Source: an uncultured Stenotrophomonas sp. (GTDB lineage Bacteria > Pseudomonadota > Gammaproteobacteria > Xanthomonadales > Xanthomonadaceae). From it: a DNA stretch of 64,000 nt. Below, one piece after another: positions 37,427-48,675 of the stretch. Position 1 is the first letter of the stretch. Every line of letters begins with the position of its first letter. The stretch is from NCBI GenBank assembly GCA_900078405.1, contig FLTS01000001.1, positions 620,001 to 684,000 of the forward strand. The letters are read 5' to 3'. Made by a program: the position numbers and the translations under genes. A model generated the notes under the pieces. The model was not told the DNA's origin, did no database searches, and saw nothing but the letters and a program-made list of their open reading frames with translations.

Positions 37427-40007
37427 GTGTCGCGGGATGAGGATTGGGAGCGTTACTGCGTGGATCAAGGCGTCATCGCAGGCATGCTGAGCCACCCGTT
37501 GGCGGGGGCGATCGTGTTGCTGGACCCGGAAGGGCGACCATTGGCCGCCAATGCGGCTGCGCGTGGGCAGGGGCTGCACCGCAGCCTGGCCACGCACCGT
37601 CTTGCCTTGGCCGGCGTGCGCCGGTTGGCCTGTGCACAGGGCATGCAGCCGTGTTCCATCCCCGGCAATGACGGTTGTCTGCAGGGCTTCCTGAGCGCGG
37701 TCCATGCGCCGGAAGGCACAGTGTCGGCCTACATCTGCACGGTCGAGGTTGCCACCGCCGGCGAACCCTCCCTGCAGGCCCTGCCGGGCAGCGACGAGAC
37801 CCGGGTGAAGGCGCTGGAAGCCGAGCTGCGCGAGCAGCAGCTGCAACTGGGGCAGGTCCGGCACATCGCCGGGCTGGGCGGGTGGCACTGGTCGCGGCGC
37901 ACCGGGCGCTTCCTGTGGTCCCCCGAGCTGCATGCCGCCCTTGGTCGTGCTCCCGGCAGCCTGCCGGAAAACCGGCGCTGGCTGGCCCTGCTCGACAGGC
38001 CCGCGCGCCAGCAGGCCATGACCGCATGGCGGCGGCTGCACCGAGAGGGCCAGCCTCAGCATTTCGAACTGGCGGTGCCGGCGGCCGATGCCGGCGAAGC
38101 CAGCCTGCAACTGCGGGTATGGATGCAGCCCGAGCCGGAGGACGAGGGCTGCATCGGCAAGGTGCGCGGGCAGGTGCAGAACATCACCGAGCAGCACCAG
38201 ACCGATGCATTGGTCCGTTGGCGTACCGAGCTGCTGAACCGGGTGTCCGCGCTGGGCCGCATCGGCGGCTGCGAGATCGAGGTCGCCACCCGCAGCATGC
38301 TGTGGACCGAGGAGTGCTACCGCATCCACGGCCTGCGCAAGGAGCCGGTGACGCTGGAGCAGGCGCTGGCCCTGTACACGCAGGATTCGCGCGACGGCTT
38401 CGAGGCCGCCTTGCTGCGCATCGCCGACGGCGGCCTGCCCGAGCAGCTGGACCTGTGCTTCTACCGGCATACCGGCCAGCGCGTGTGGGTGCAGGTGCAG
38501 ATCGAGCTGGACCGGCGCGAGGGCCTGCCCGAGCGCTTCGTCGTGCTGTTCCGCGACATCACCCGCGAACGCGAGGCCAACGAGCGCATCGAGCTGCTCG
38601 CCCACTATGACCTGCTGACCGGCCTGCCCAACCGCGTGCTGTTGCGCGAACAGGCGCAGGCAGCCCTGCTCGAGGCACGCCAGGTTGTGCTCGCTGAACA
38701 GCTCGGCGGCGTTCGATGCGTCCGTCAAGACCCTGCTCGAGGCACGCCAGCATGGCACCGTGCTGGCGATGCTGTTCATCGGCCTGGATGGTTTCAAGGC
38801 GATCAACGACACCTTCGGCCATGCCACCGGCGACGTGCTGCTCAAGGCGGCGGCCTCGCGGCTGCACCAGAACCTGCGCAACGCCGACCTGTTCGCGCGC
38901 TTCAACGGCGACGAATTCATCGTCGTGCTGCGCGACCTGGCCGATCCGGAAGACGCCGGCCACGTCGCCCGCAAGCTGATCGCCTCGCTGGCCGCGCCGC
39001 TGCACCGCGACGATGCCACGCTCAAGGTCGGGGCCAGCATTGGCATTGCCCTGCCGGACGATGCACGGCAGGATTTCGATGCGCTGCTGCGCGCGGCCGA
39101 CGCGGCGATGCATGCGGCCAAGGAAACCGGGCGCAACACCTTCCAGTACTACAGCCAGGACGCGTTGGCCCACATCCAGCGCCGCCTGGAAATCGAACAC
39201 GCGCTGCACGGTGCGCTGGAGCGCGAGGAATTCCACCTCGTCTACCAGCCACTGGTCGGCAGCGATCCGGGCCGCGCCCCGGCCATCGAGGCGCTGCTGC
39301 GCTGGATGCGCCCGGACGGCGAGCCCTGCAACCCGGCCGAGTTCATCCCGGTGGCCGAGCGCTGCGGCGAGATCGTCCGCATCGGCGAATGGGTGCTGGA
39401 CGAAGCCTGCCGGCAGGCCTCGGTATGGCTGGCGGCAGGGCTGGAGTTCGAGCGCATCGCGGTGAACGTGTCGGCCATGCAGCTGCGCGAACCCGGTTTC
39501 GCCGAGCAGGTGATCGGTATCTGCGAGCGCCACGGCTGGCCGCCGCAGCGGCTGGAGCTGGAACTGACCGAATCGGCGCTGATCCGCGACACCGAGGTGC
39601 TGCGCCAGTGCTTCGACACCTTCGAGCGGCACGGCGTGCCGCTGGCGGTGGACGATTTCGGTACCGGCTTCTCCAACCTGCATTACCTCAACCGCTTCCC
39701 GGTGCAGCGGCTGAAGATCGACCGCAGCTTCGTGCATGGCATGCGCCAGGACACCGGCACCGCCGAGGTGACCCAGGCCATCGTCCAGCTCGGGCATGCG
39801 TTGGGCATGCAGGTGGTGGCCGAAGGCGTGGAGACGCCGCTGGAAGAGGCGATGCTGCAGCGCCAGGGTTGTGACGAAATGCAGGGCTACCTGTATTCAC
39901 GGCCGCTGCCGCCGCGGGACATGGCGCAATGGTTGCGCCGGCGCAACGAAATGGGCAGGGAGCCGGCGCTGCCGGCCCGCCCGGGCACGCCGATCGTCAC
40001 CCTTTGA
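37427..40007 (+). pseudogene. PAS-GGDEF-EAL protein, frame-broken
   Basis: Cyclic-di-GMP signalling protein. From a GTG at 37427 one frame encodes PAS-like sensor regions and the start of GGDEF (AHYDLLTGLPNRVLLREQAQ); from about 38751 another frame gives the rest (MLFIGLDGFKAINDTFGHAT, FNGDEF, then EAL). The break is a 20-base block repeated at 38664-38683 and 38731-38750, 67 bases apart; removing 67 bases yields 838 codons and joins LLEARQ directly to HGTVLAML. The diguanylate cyclase motif is NGDEF, so the first glycine is lost, but the EAL domain keeps EALLRW, NVSAMQL, ELTES, VDDFGTG, KIDRSF and AEGVET, so if intact it is most likely a phosphodiesterase. No membrane helix was seen. Confidence 0.85.
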
Positions 40008-40050
40008 GGTTCCGACCACGGCGCGTTGCCGTCAGGCTTCCGTGATCTTC

Positions 40051-40120
40051 GCAGGTGCCGGGCATGCCCGGCACGGGGCCTGCCCGGTAACGCCCCATGT
40101 GGGGCAAGCCTGGCATCTAC
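40051..40120. repeat. GTAG-type REP element, copy 1
   Basis: 70 bases: hairpin GTGCCGGGCATGCCCGGCAC, a short spacer, then a second palindrome around GCCCCATGTGGGGC and the closing CTAC (GTAG on the minus strand). 63 of 70 positions match copy 2. Confidence 0.8.
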
Positions 40121-40220
40121 ACGGCGTGCGAAAGTCGTACAGTGCGTCGGCTTGTCTGGACGTGCAATCGTCCGCCGTTGAATCCCACCACTGACGTGTT
40201 GCGTCAGCGGTTTTGCTCTC

Positions 40221-40290
40221 GCAGGTGCCGGGCTTGCCCGGCACGGGGTCTGTCCGGTAATGCCCCATGCGGGGCAAGCCCCGCATCTAC
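40221..40290. repeat. GTAG-type REP element, copy 2
   Basis: Same orientation and length as copy 1; GTGCCGGGCTTGCCCGGCAC hairpin, then GCCCCATGCGGGGC and CTAC. Two tandem same-strand copies, with related units at 26457 and 54159. No REP-associated transposase is in this window. Confidence 0.8.
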
Positions 40291-40328
40291 AGAGACATGC
40301 AAGCGCCGTCTTCCGCGATCTCGCGGCG

Positions 40329-40571
40329 CTAACGCGTTTCCGTCAGCCCGAGATCCCAGGCGAGCAGGGCGGCCAGCGGAGTGGGGGAAGGGTTTTCGGG
40401 CTCCTGCTGCAGCTGTTGCCGCAGTTGCGCCAGTTCCTGCTGTGCCAGTGCTTCCAGTGCCAGCAGCGCCGTCCCCGGCATGGCTGCCGGTCGTGCCGGC
40501 GGTGCCGCCGCGCCTGCCGGCTCCGGCGGGAACGGCGTGGCAGGGCTGTCCTGGATGGCGTGGAGGATCAT
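40329..40571 (-). CDS. Small hypothetical protein
   Basis: 80 residues from ATG 40571 (MILHAIQDSPATPFPPEP); an earlier in-frame ATG at 40604 overlaps the hairpin after the upstream gene. Alanine/proline-rich first half, then a helical ALEALAQQELAQLRQQLQQE and LAALLAWDLGLTETR. Not recognised. It lies 79 bases downstream of the methyl-accepting protein on the same strand. Plausible but could be a chance frame in GC-rich DNA. Confidence 0.4.
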   Translation of the reverse strand: MILHAIQDSPATPFPPEPAGAAAPPARPAAMPGTALLALEALAQQELAQLRQQLQQEPENPSPTPLAALLAWDLGLTETR

Positions 40572-40604
40572 GCGGCAGGGGGTTGCGATGGGTGGCGACG
40601 GCAA

Positions 40605-40626
40605 AGCCCCGGCCGGGGCCGGGGCT
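40605..40626 (-). terminator. Hairpin downstream of the methyl-accepting gene
   Basis: AGCCCCGGC, loop CGGG, GCCGGGGCT: a perfect 9-bp stem, followed on the minus strand by only TTT. Sits 24 bases past the stop. Confidence 0.55.
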
Positions 40627-40650
40627 GTTCGGGATCACGCTGGCCGGGGC

Positions 40651-41841
40651 TCAGAACAGCTCGACCGTCCCGCTGCCCATGCTCTGCTGCGCCACCGGCT
40701 TGTGCGGCGGGCGCTCCCACTCGCTGCGCATCTCGCGCAGGCGGTTGCCGGTGCGCTGCAGCGCGGTCACCAGCTCGCTGTCGAGCACGCCGCCACTGCG
40801 GTGCAGCAGTTCCTGCAGGGCCACGGCTTCGCGGTTGATCGCGGTCAGACGGTCCAGATGGGTATGCACCCCACCCAGCGCCTGGGTGGCGATGTCCTCG
40901 AACTGCAGGGCGCGCACCGCCTCGGCGACGCTGCCGTCGATGGCGCGGCCGCACTCGGAGATCTCGCGCATGCCGTCGCCCAGCGAGGCGTTGATCGCGG
41001 CCACGCTGTCCAGCATCGCCGCCGCTTCATGGCGCGCCTCGCGGGAGCGGTCCATGTCGCGCGAGGCCATGTGCGAGACGGTTTCGCGGACCTTGGCGAT
41101 GGCGTCCTTGGAGCTGTGCGCCAGCTTGCGGATCTGCTCGTTGAAGGTGGTCGAGCGCTCGGACAGGTTGCGTACCTCGTCGGCGACCACCGCGAAGCCG
41201 CGGCCGGCCTCGCCGGCGCGGGCCGCTTCGATGGCCGCGTTCAGCGCCAGCAGGTTGGTCTGGTCGGCGATGGACTTGACGTCCTCCAGCAGCGCGAAGA
41301 TGCCGTCCAGGTGCTGCGCCATCTGGTCGATGTGCTGCACGGTGTTGCTGCTCTGGCCGCTGACCTGCTCCAGCGCCTCGACCAGCTGTTCCATCTGCTG
41401 GCTGGCGTTCTGGGCGAAACGGGCCACGTCCACGCCGCCACCACCGTCCTCACCGGCACGGTCGACGATGCGCGCCAGCGCCTGGCTCTGCTGCCGCGAC
41501 TTGCGGCTCATCGCGTCGAAGCTGCCGCCGAGGCCGGCCACCGCCTGGCGGATCAGCTCGCGGGCACGTTCGATCTCGCCGCGCGAGCCGTCGATCTCGT
41601 TGCTGACGAAGCTGCGCAGCTCGTTGAGCAACTGGTCCTGCTCCTTGAGCACGCGGGCGTGCTCCGGGGAGCGCTGGGCCTGGCCATGCACGCTGTAGTA
41701 AGCGAACACCAGCCAGCTCAGGACCATCGTGGTCAGGATCGCCCATACCGCGGCGGAGGGCCACGCGAACGCGGCTGCCACCGGGAGCAGGAAAGTCAGG
41801 GCCAGCGGGGCGGCCAGGCGGATAGCAATGCGTGAATACAT
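40651..41841 (-). CDS. Methyl-accepting chemotaxis-type protein
   Basis: 396 residues from ATG 41841 (a GTG at 41862 is also in frame). Two close membrane helices (about 5-45) with almost no periplasmic loop and no HAMP domain, then a helical cytoplasmic domain whose hairpin tip is intact: [20 protein letters not shown] and [20 protein letters not shown], which contacts CheW/CheA. The C-terminal part ([20 protein letters not shown]) has the extra segment seen in many methyl-accepting proteins that sense cytosolic or membrane signals. No CheR-tethering pentapeptide at the end. Ligand unknown. Confidence 0.87.
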   Translation of the reverse strand: MYSRIAIRLAAPLALTFLLPVAAAFAWPSAAVWAILTTMVLSWLVFAYYSVHGQAQRSPEHARVLKEQDQLLNELRSFVSNEIDGSRGEIERARELIRQAVAGLGGSFDAMSRKSRQQSQALARIVDRAGEDGGGGVDVARFAQNASQQMEQLVEALEQVSGQSSNTVQHIDQMAQHLDGIFALLEDVKSIADQTNLLALNAAIEAARAGEAGRGFAVVADEVRNLSERSTTFNEQIRKLAHSSKDAIAKVRETVSHMASRDMDRSREARHEAAAMLDSVAAINASLGDGMREISECGRAIDGSVAEAVRALQFEDIATQALGGVHTHLDRLTAINREAVALQELLHRSGGVLDSELVTALQRTGNRLREMRSEWERPPHKPVAQQSMGSGTVELF

Positions 41842-41893
41842 GGACGTTCTCGGCAGTGTCACGATTGCAGTATCGGCCGGGTGGGGTGGGTCT

Positions 41894-42517
41894 TTAGCCG
41901 CCCCCGCGCAATTGCCGTTCGATCGTTTCCAGCATGCCTTTGCGCGAGAACAGGAAATCCCAGTAGTTGCCGCCCAGTTGGCGCCACAACACCGCCGAGC
42001 GCACCGCGGCCAGCAGCAGGGCGCGGATTTCCGCCACCACCCCGGCCTGGCCGAGGTAGTGCGGGTTGCCCTGCACCATGATCCGCGGCTTGAGCTGGCT
42101 GATGGTGTCCGCGTACAGGCCGCCCATCGCCGCCAGCACGTCGGGGTGGGCGCTGTCGCCGAGTTCGCGCGCCAGTCCGGCAGTGCGCTGGACGCCGGCC
42201 TGCACCTTGGCGGTGGCCGCGTCCTCGCGCACGAAGCGGCGCTCCAGCTGCATCACCGCCAGCGCCAGCCGTGGCAGCAGCTGGTCCTTGCCCTGGTTGC
42301 GGAAGTAATCACGCAGCAGGCGCAGGCCCGGCTCCAGTTGCCGGGGGTCGCCATATACCGCGACCGGGGTGGGCGCATCGATGCGCATCACGCTGTCCAT
42401 CGCGGTATGCACCACGGTGGCGTCGGAATGGCCGGTCTCGGCGATGCGCCGCACCTGCTGCAGGGCCTGGGCGATGCCGGCAAGTGCCAGTACGCGGTCG
42501 TCGAACGAAGAACTCAT
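41894..42517 (-). CDS. hflD: High-frequency lysogenization protein HflD homologue
   Basis: HflD family; in E. coli it is a peripheral inner-membrane protein that binds lambda CII, but its housekeeping role is unclear. 207 residues. Typical segments: [47 protein letters not shown], and C-terminal [20 protein letters not shown] with [11 protein letters not shown]. Its ATG overlaps the mnmA stop by four bases, matching the conserved nudJ-mnmA-hflD order. Confidence 0.92.
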   Translation of the reverse strand: MSSSFDDRVLALAGIAQALQQVRRIAETGHSDATVVHTAMDSVMRIDAPTPVAVYGDPRQLEPGLRLLRDYFRNQGKDQLLPRLALAVMQLERRFVREDAATAKVQAGVQRTAGLARELGDSAHPDVLAAMGGLYADTISQLKPRIMVQGNPHYLGQAGVVAEIRALLLAAVRSAVLWRQLGGNYWDFLFSRKGMLETIERQLRGGG

Positions 42518-43647
42518 GCTTGCCTCTCGGGGGAAACGGGCTGCCGGGTGCGCTGCTCCAGTGGTGCGTCGGTGGCGGCGATCACCGCGCCGCCCAGGCA
42601 TTCCATGCCGTCATACAGCACCAGCGACTGGCCGGGGGTCACCGCGCGCTGCGCATGCGCGAAGCGGACTTCCAGCGTACCGTCGTCGCGCACGTTCACC
42701 ATGCACGGCTCGTCGGGCTGGCGGTAGCGGGTCTGCGCGGTGCATTCGAAGGTGGCGGCTGGCGGCGCGCCGGCGATCCAGTGCATGGCCTCGCTGCGCA
42801 GCCAGTGCGATTGCAGGTACGGGCTGTCGTGGCCCTGGTCCACGTACAGGATGTTGCGCGTCACGTCCTTGCCCACCACGTACCACGGCGCCGCCGGGCG
42901 GCCGCGCACGCCGCCGATGTTCAGCCCTTCGCGTTGGCCCAGGGTGAAATAGAACACGCCGGGGTGGCGGGCAATGGCGCGGCCTTGCGGGTCGTGGATC
43001 TCGCCTTCGCGCGCGGGCAGGTACTGGCCGAGGAACTGGCGAAAGTCGCGCTCACCGATGAAGCAGATGCCGGTGGAATCCTTCTTGGCATGCGTCGGCA
43101 GTTCCGCCTCGCGGGCGATGCGGCGGAGTTCGCTCTTTTCCAGGTGGCCGATCGGGAACAGGGTGGCGGCCAGCTGCTCCTGCCCCAGCTGGTGCAGGAA
43201 ATAGCTCTGGTCCTTGCCGCGGTCGGCGCCGCGCAGCAGCCGCCAGCGGCCGCCGGCCTGCGCCACCTGCGCGTAATGGCCGGTGGCGATGCGCTGCGCG
43301 CCCAGTTCGCGGGCCGCATCGAGGAAGTGCTTGAACTTGACCTCGCGGTTGCACAGCACGTCCGGGTTGGGGGTGCGCCCGGCGGCGTACTCGGCGAGAA
43401 AATGTTCGAACACGCCGCGCCAGTATTCGGCGGAGAAGTCGCGGAAATGGAACGGGATGCCGAGCCGGCCGCAGACCGCCACCGCGTCGCGGCGGTCATC
43501 TTCTGCCCGACACTCCCCGGAACCATCGTCGGCCCAGTTCTGCATGAACAGGCCGGCGACGTCGCGCCCCTGTTGCACCAGCAGCAGCGCGGCGACGGAT
43601 GAATCCACGCCGCCGGAAACGCCGACGACCACCTCCGGGCGGCTCAC
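42514..43647 (-). CDS. mnmA: tRNA 2-thiouridylase MnmA
   Basis: Adds sulfur to wobble uridine 34 of tRNA-Lys, -Glu and -Gln, taking sulfur from the Tus relay. 377 residues from a GTG at 43647 ([20 protein letters not shown]), with the PP-loop SGGVDSS at about residues 11-17. Catalytic cysteines are visible in [12 protein letters not shown] and [12 protein letters not shown]. The GTG overlaps the nudJ stop by four bases, and its stop overlaps hflD by four. Confidence 0.95.
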   Translation of the reverse strand: MSRPEVVVGVSGGVDSSVAALLLVQQGRDVAGLFMQNWADDGSGECRAEDDRRDAVAVCGRLGIPFHFRDFSAEYWRGVFEHFLAEYAAGRTPNPDVLCNREVKFKHFLDAARELGAQRIATGHYAQVAQAGGRWRLLRGADRGKDQSYFLHQLGQEQLAATLFPIGHLEKSELRRIAREAELPTHAKKDSTGICFIGERDFRQFLGQYLPAREGEIHDPQGRAIARHPGVFYFTLGQREGLNIGGVRGRPAAPWYVVGKDVTRNILYVDQGHDSPYLQSHWLRSEAMHWIAGAPPAATFECTAQTRYRQPDEPCMVNVRDDGTLEVRFAHAQRAVTPGQSLVLYDGMECLGGAVIAATDAPLEQRTRQPVSPERQA

Positions 43648-44105
43648 GGCAGGGGCCTCACCAGCGACAGCGGGTAGCGCTGCCCGGCCAGCCAGTCCGA
43701 CAGCGTCTGCCAGACCAGCGGGCTGCGCAGCCGCGCCATGTCCGCCTGGATCGCCGCCGGCGTCAGCCATAGCGCCTGCACGATGCCCTCATCCAGGGCT
43801 TGTCCTGGATGATGAAGCACCGGCTCGGCGGCGAAGGCGAAGCGCAGGAACGACGTGCCGTTCGGCGCGGTCCACTGGTAGCTGCCGATGAAGGCGGTCA
43901 AGCGCACGTCCCAGCCGGTTTCCTCACGGGTTTCGCGTACGGCGGCCTGCAGCAGGCTTTCGCCGGGCTCCAGGTGGCCGGCCGGCTGGTTCAGTACCCG
44001 CCGGCCGGCCTTTTCTTCCTCGACCAGCAGCAACTGCCCGGCGCGGGACACCACGGTGGCCACGGTGACGCGTGGCGCCCAGCGCTCGGAGCGCACCGTA
44101 TCCAC
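43644..44105 (-). CDS. nudJ: Nudix phosphatase NudJ
   Basis: Nudix hydrolase; E. coli NudJ removes phosphates from thiamin-pyrimidine and nucleoside di/triphosphates. 153 residues from a GTG at 44105 ([18 protein letters not shown]). The Nudix box is complete: [20 protein letters not shown] followed by TGW. The gene starts two bases after the upstream stop and overlaps mnmA by four bases. The nudJ-mnmA-hflD order matches E. coli, which supports the name. Confidence 0.9.
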   Translation of the reverse strand: MDTVRSERWAPRVTVATVVSRAGQLLLVEEEKAGRRVLNQPAGHLEPGESLLQAAVRETREETGWDVRLTAFIGSYQWTAPNGTSFLRFAFAAEPVLHHPGQALDEGIVQALWLTPAAIQADMARLRSPLVWQTLSDWLAGQRYPLSLVRPLP

Positions 44106-44107
44106 GC

Positions 44108-44584
44108 TCAGAAGTCGTCCTGCGAGGTCAGTTCCAGCTCGATCGCATCGGCGCTCTTGATCGCCGCGTCGATGGCGTCGCCGAGCATTTCCGCGCCGGC
44201 GTCGGCGTCGATCTTGACCACGAACATGGCCGCGTCGCCCTGCTTGACCCAGCTGCCCAGCTTGGAATCGTTGGAGTCCTCCAGCAGGCGGTTGGCAATC
44301 AGCGCCGGAAACTGCGGGCCGGGCGACTTGTAGCCGGGCGACCAGATCTCGCGGACGCGGTGGTTGCCATAGGTTTCGACCGTCGAACGCACGAACACCA
44401 GCTGGGTGCGCTCGTTCTCCATGTCGAACACCATGCGGTAGTCGCCGTCCTCGTCGACCTCGTAGGTGTACTCCAGCGAATCGAGCTGTGCCTTGATGCC
44501 CGGGTCCGGCTCGCCGGCGCCCGCGGTTCCGGTCATGCCGGCCATCAGGCCGGCCATTGCCACTGCGATTGCGATCTTCTTCAT
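44108..44584 (-). CDS. YbjN-domain exported protein
   Basis: 158 residues. N-terminal signal peptide ([20 protein letters not shown], likely cleavage after AGA about residue 23), then a compact domain resembling the YbjN family ([60 protein letters not shown]). YbjN-domain proteins are type III secretion chaperone-like in fold; function here is unknown, and export makes this a divergent member. Its start is 96 bases from clpS on the opposite strand; nudJ follows. Confidence 0.7.
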   Translation of the reverse strand: MKKIAIAVAMAGLMAGMTGTAGAGEPDPGIKAQLDSLEYTYEVDEDGDYRMVFDMENERTQLVFVRSTVETYGNHRVREIWSPGYKSPGPQFPALIANRLLEDSNDSKLGSWVKQGDAAMFVVKIDADAGAEMLGDAIDAAIKSADAIELELTSQDDF

Positions 44585-44667
44585 GCGGCCCCTGCGGGGA
44601 GTGTTGGCAGGCGGGAATTGTAGCGGCGACCGGGCCGGGCCGGGCGTGGGCGGCCGGGGCCAACCGC

Positions 44668-44673
44668 TATAAT
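44668..44673 (+). promoter_or_regulatory. -10 box directly upstream of clpS
   Basis: Perfect TATAAT ending seven bases before the clpS ATG, so the transcript should begin at the start codon. No ribosome-binding site in between. Confidence 0.55.
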
Positions 44674-44679
44674 TCGCCG

Positions 44680-45000
44680 ATGCCACGCAAGCTCCAACAC
44701 GAAAACGACCATGCCCTGCTGGTGGAAACCGGCAAGCCCGAAGTCGCGCCGCCGCCGCTGTACCAGGTCATGCTGCTCAACGACGACTACACCCCGATGG
44801 ATTTCGTGGTGACCGTGCTGCAGGATTTCTTCGGCATGGACCTGGACCGCGCCACCCAGGTGATGCTGCACGTCCATACCCGCGGCCGCGGCATCTGCGG
44901 CGTTTACAGCCGCGAGGTGGCCGAAACCAAGGTCGCCCAGGTCAACGAATTCGCGCGCATGAACCAGCACCCGCTGCTGTGCACGATGGAAAAGGCCTGA
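44680..45000 (+). CDS. clpS: ClpA adaptor ClpS
   Basis: N-end-rule adaptor that delivers proteins with destabilising N-termini to ClpAP. 106 residues. Conserved core: [20 protein letters not shown] (the NDDYTPM substrate pocket), [20 protein letters not shown] and [23 protein letters not shown] 44680 is chosen because the family N-terminus begins there; a TATAAT just upstream suggests a leaderless mRNA. clpA follows after 108 bases. Confidence 0.96.
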   Translation: MPRKLQHENDHALLVETGKPEVAPPPLYQVMLLNDDYTPMDFVVTVLQDFFGMDLDRATQVMLHVHTRGRGICGVYSREVAETKVAQVNEFARMNQHPLLCTMEKA

Positions 45001-45108
45001 GGCCGGCGCGGCCGATCCCGACGCCTGCCTGAACGGCCACATCCGGCCGGGTTGTGGAAATCGTGCGGCAAGGCCGCATATTGTCTGCAACCGCAGTCGG
45101 AGTCCCCC

Positions 45109-47388
<2,280 letters not shown>

Positions 47389-47391
47389 GTG

Positions 47392-47458
47392 GTGCCGGCC
47401 GCTGGCCGGCAACTGCAAGGTATTGGGATACGCGAGCTTGCCGGCCGGCGGCCGGCAC
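47392..47458. repeat. Palindromic repeat after clpA
   Basis: GTGCCGGCCGCTGGCCGGCA(A) at 47392-47412 and its reverse complement at 47438-47458 match at 20 of 21 positions; each arm is also internally palindromic. A REP-like unit different from the GTAG type. Confidence 0.75.
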
Positions 47459-47485
47459 TCGCTGCAGCACGCGGAACCACGCAAA

Positions 47486-47509
47486 AAAGCCAGCGCGACG
47501 GCTGGCTTT
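47486..47509. terminator. Bidirectional terminator clpA/infA
   Basis: AAAGCCAGC, loop GCGACG, GCTGGCTTT, with six A on the left and TTTCTT on the right: works for clpA (plus) and infA (minus), which converge here. Confidence 0.85.
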
Positions 47510-47532
47510 CTTCTGGGCGAACCCGGCACCGC

Positions 47533-47751
47533 TTACTTCATGCGGTAGGTGATGCGGCCCTTGGTCAGGTCGTACGGCGTCATTTCGACCTTGACGCGGT
47601 CGCCGGTGAGGATGCGGATGTAGTTCTTGCGCATGCGGCCGGAGATGTGGGCGATGATCTCGTGCCCGTTTTCCAGACGAACGCGGAACGTGGTGTTCGG
47701 AAGCGTCTCGCTGACGGTGCCTTCGAACTCGATGGAGTCGTCTTTCGACAT
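47533..47751 (-). CDS. infA: Translation initiation factor IF-1
   Basis: 72-residue OB-fold factor that binds the 30S A site during initiation. The full sequence is canonical: [74 protein letters not shown] 47751 has AGGA eight bases upstream. The frame extends upstream, but only the 72-codon form fits the family. The position between clpA and aat is conserved in proteobacteria. Confidence 0.98.
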   Translation of the reverse strand: MSKDDSIEFEGTVSETLPNTTFRVRLENGHEIIAHISGRMRKNYIRILTGDRVKVEMTPYDLTKGRITYRMK

Positions 47752-47838
47752 GTAATCCTGTGCGGTTCTGCGGGTGGCCTTTTCAGGCCCGGAAGCCGCG
47801 TATTTTACCTCGCGTTGCCCGATCATGCAAAGTTTGCG

Positions 47839-48594
47839 TTAAACGGCCGGAAATGAACGGCCCCTGGCCAGATCCGTCGCGGTCCGTTCACCGAAACGCC
47901 GGGTCCAGCTGCCGGCCGGTTCCGGCAACCGTGCCAGTTGCCGGACCTGGCTCAGGAAGGCGTCGCGCGGCAGGTGGGCGGCACCCATGCGCAGCAGGTG
48001 CGGGTTCTCGACCTGGGCGTCGATCAATGGCCAACCCCAGTCGTGCAACGCCCGCGCCAGCCCGGCCAGCGCCACCTTGGAGCCGCCGCTGCGGGCGCTG
48101 TACATGCTCTCGCCGAAAAACATGCGGCCGATGGCCACGCCGTAGATGCCGCCGACCAGTGCGTCGCCGTCGCGGACCTCCACCGAATGGGCGTGGCCGA
48201 GCCGGTGCAGCTCGGCATAGGCATGGAGCATGTCCTCGGTGATCCACGTGCCGTCCTGCCCCGGGCGCGGGGCCAGTGCGCAGGCCTGCATCACCTCGGC
48301 GAACGCGGTGTCGGCGGTGATGTGCCATGTGCTGGCGCGCAACCCGCGGCGGAAGCGCGAGGACAGGTGCACGCCATCGGTGCGGAACACCATGCGCGGG
48401 TCTGGCGACCACCACAGCAGCGGTTGGCCTTCGGAAAACCACGGGAAGATGCCGCCGGCATAGGCGTTGAGCAGCCGCGCTGGCGACAGGTCGCCACCGA
48501 CGGCGAGCAGGCCATCGGGTTCGCGCAGCGCCAGCTCGGCCGGCGGGAATGGCGCGTCGGGGGCGGGCGGTAGCAGGAACGGGCGTTGGTTCAT
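47839..48594 (-). CDS. aat: Leucyl/phenylalanyl-tRNA-protein transferase
   Basis: Adds leucine or phenylalanine to N-terminal arginine or lysine, making N-degrons that ClpS/ClpA (encoded nearby) then recognise. 251 residues. Hallmarks: EPDGLLAVGGDLSPARLLNA, YAGGIFPWFSEGQPLLWWSP, DPRMVF, GGIYGVAIGRMFFGESMYS and LIDAQVENPHLLRMGA. ATG at 48594. Same strand as infA, 87 bases upstream of it. Confidence 0.96.
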   Translation of the reverse strand: MNQRPFLLPPAPDAPFPPAELALREPDGLLAVGGDLSPARLLNAYAGGIFPWFSEGQPLLWWSPDPRMVFRTDGVHLSSRFRRGLRASTWHITADTAFAEVMQACALAPRPGQDGTWITEDMLHAYAELHRLGHAHSVEVRDGDALVGGIYGVAIGRMFFGESMYSARSGGSKVALAGLARALHDWGWPLIDAQVENPHLLRMGAAHLPRDAFLSQVRQLARLPEPAGSWTRRFGERTATDLARGRSFPAV

Positions 48595-48605
48595 GGGGCG
48601 ATTCT

Positions 48606-48675
48606 GTAGGAGCGACGTGAGTCGCGACAGGGCGTCACGAGGGAAAGCCCCAATCGCGACTCACGTCGCTCCTAC
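48606..48675. repeat. GTAGGAGCGACG inverted repeat
   Basis: A 22-bp perfect inverted repeat: GTAGGAGCGACGTGAGTCGC(GA) at 48606-48627 and its reverse complement at 48654-48675, 26 bases apart. A GTAG-headed REP pair. The right arm encodes the last residues and the TGA stop of the FemAB-like gene. Confidence 0.9.

Larger units (their letters stand above)
40008..40328. other. Intergenic gap with two REP elements
   Basis: 321 bases between converging genes. No credible gene. It contains two 70-base GTAG-type repeats (listed separately) 170 bases apart, with unrelated sequence between them. Confidence 0.7.

Noticed and set aside
40051..40290. Repeats considered as a CRISPR array
   Set aside because: Only two copies, 170 bases apart, palindromic REP structure, no cas genes.
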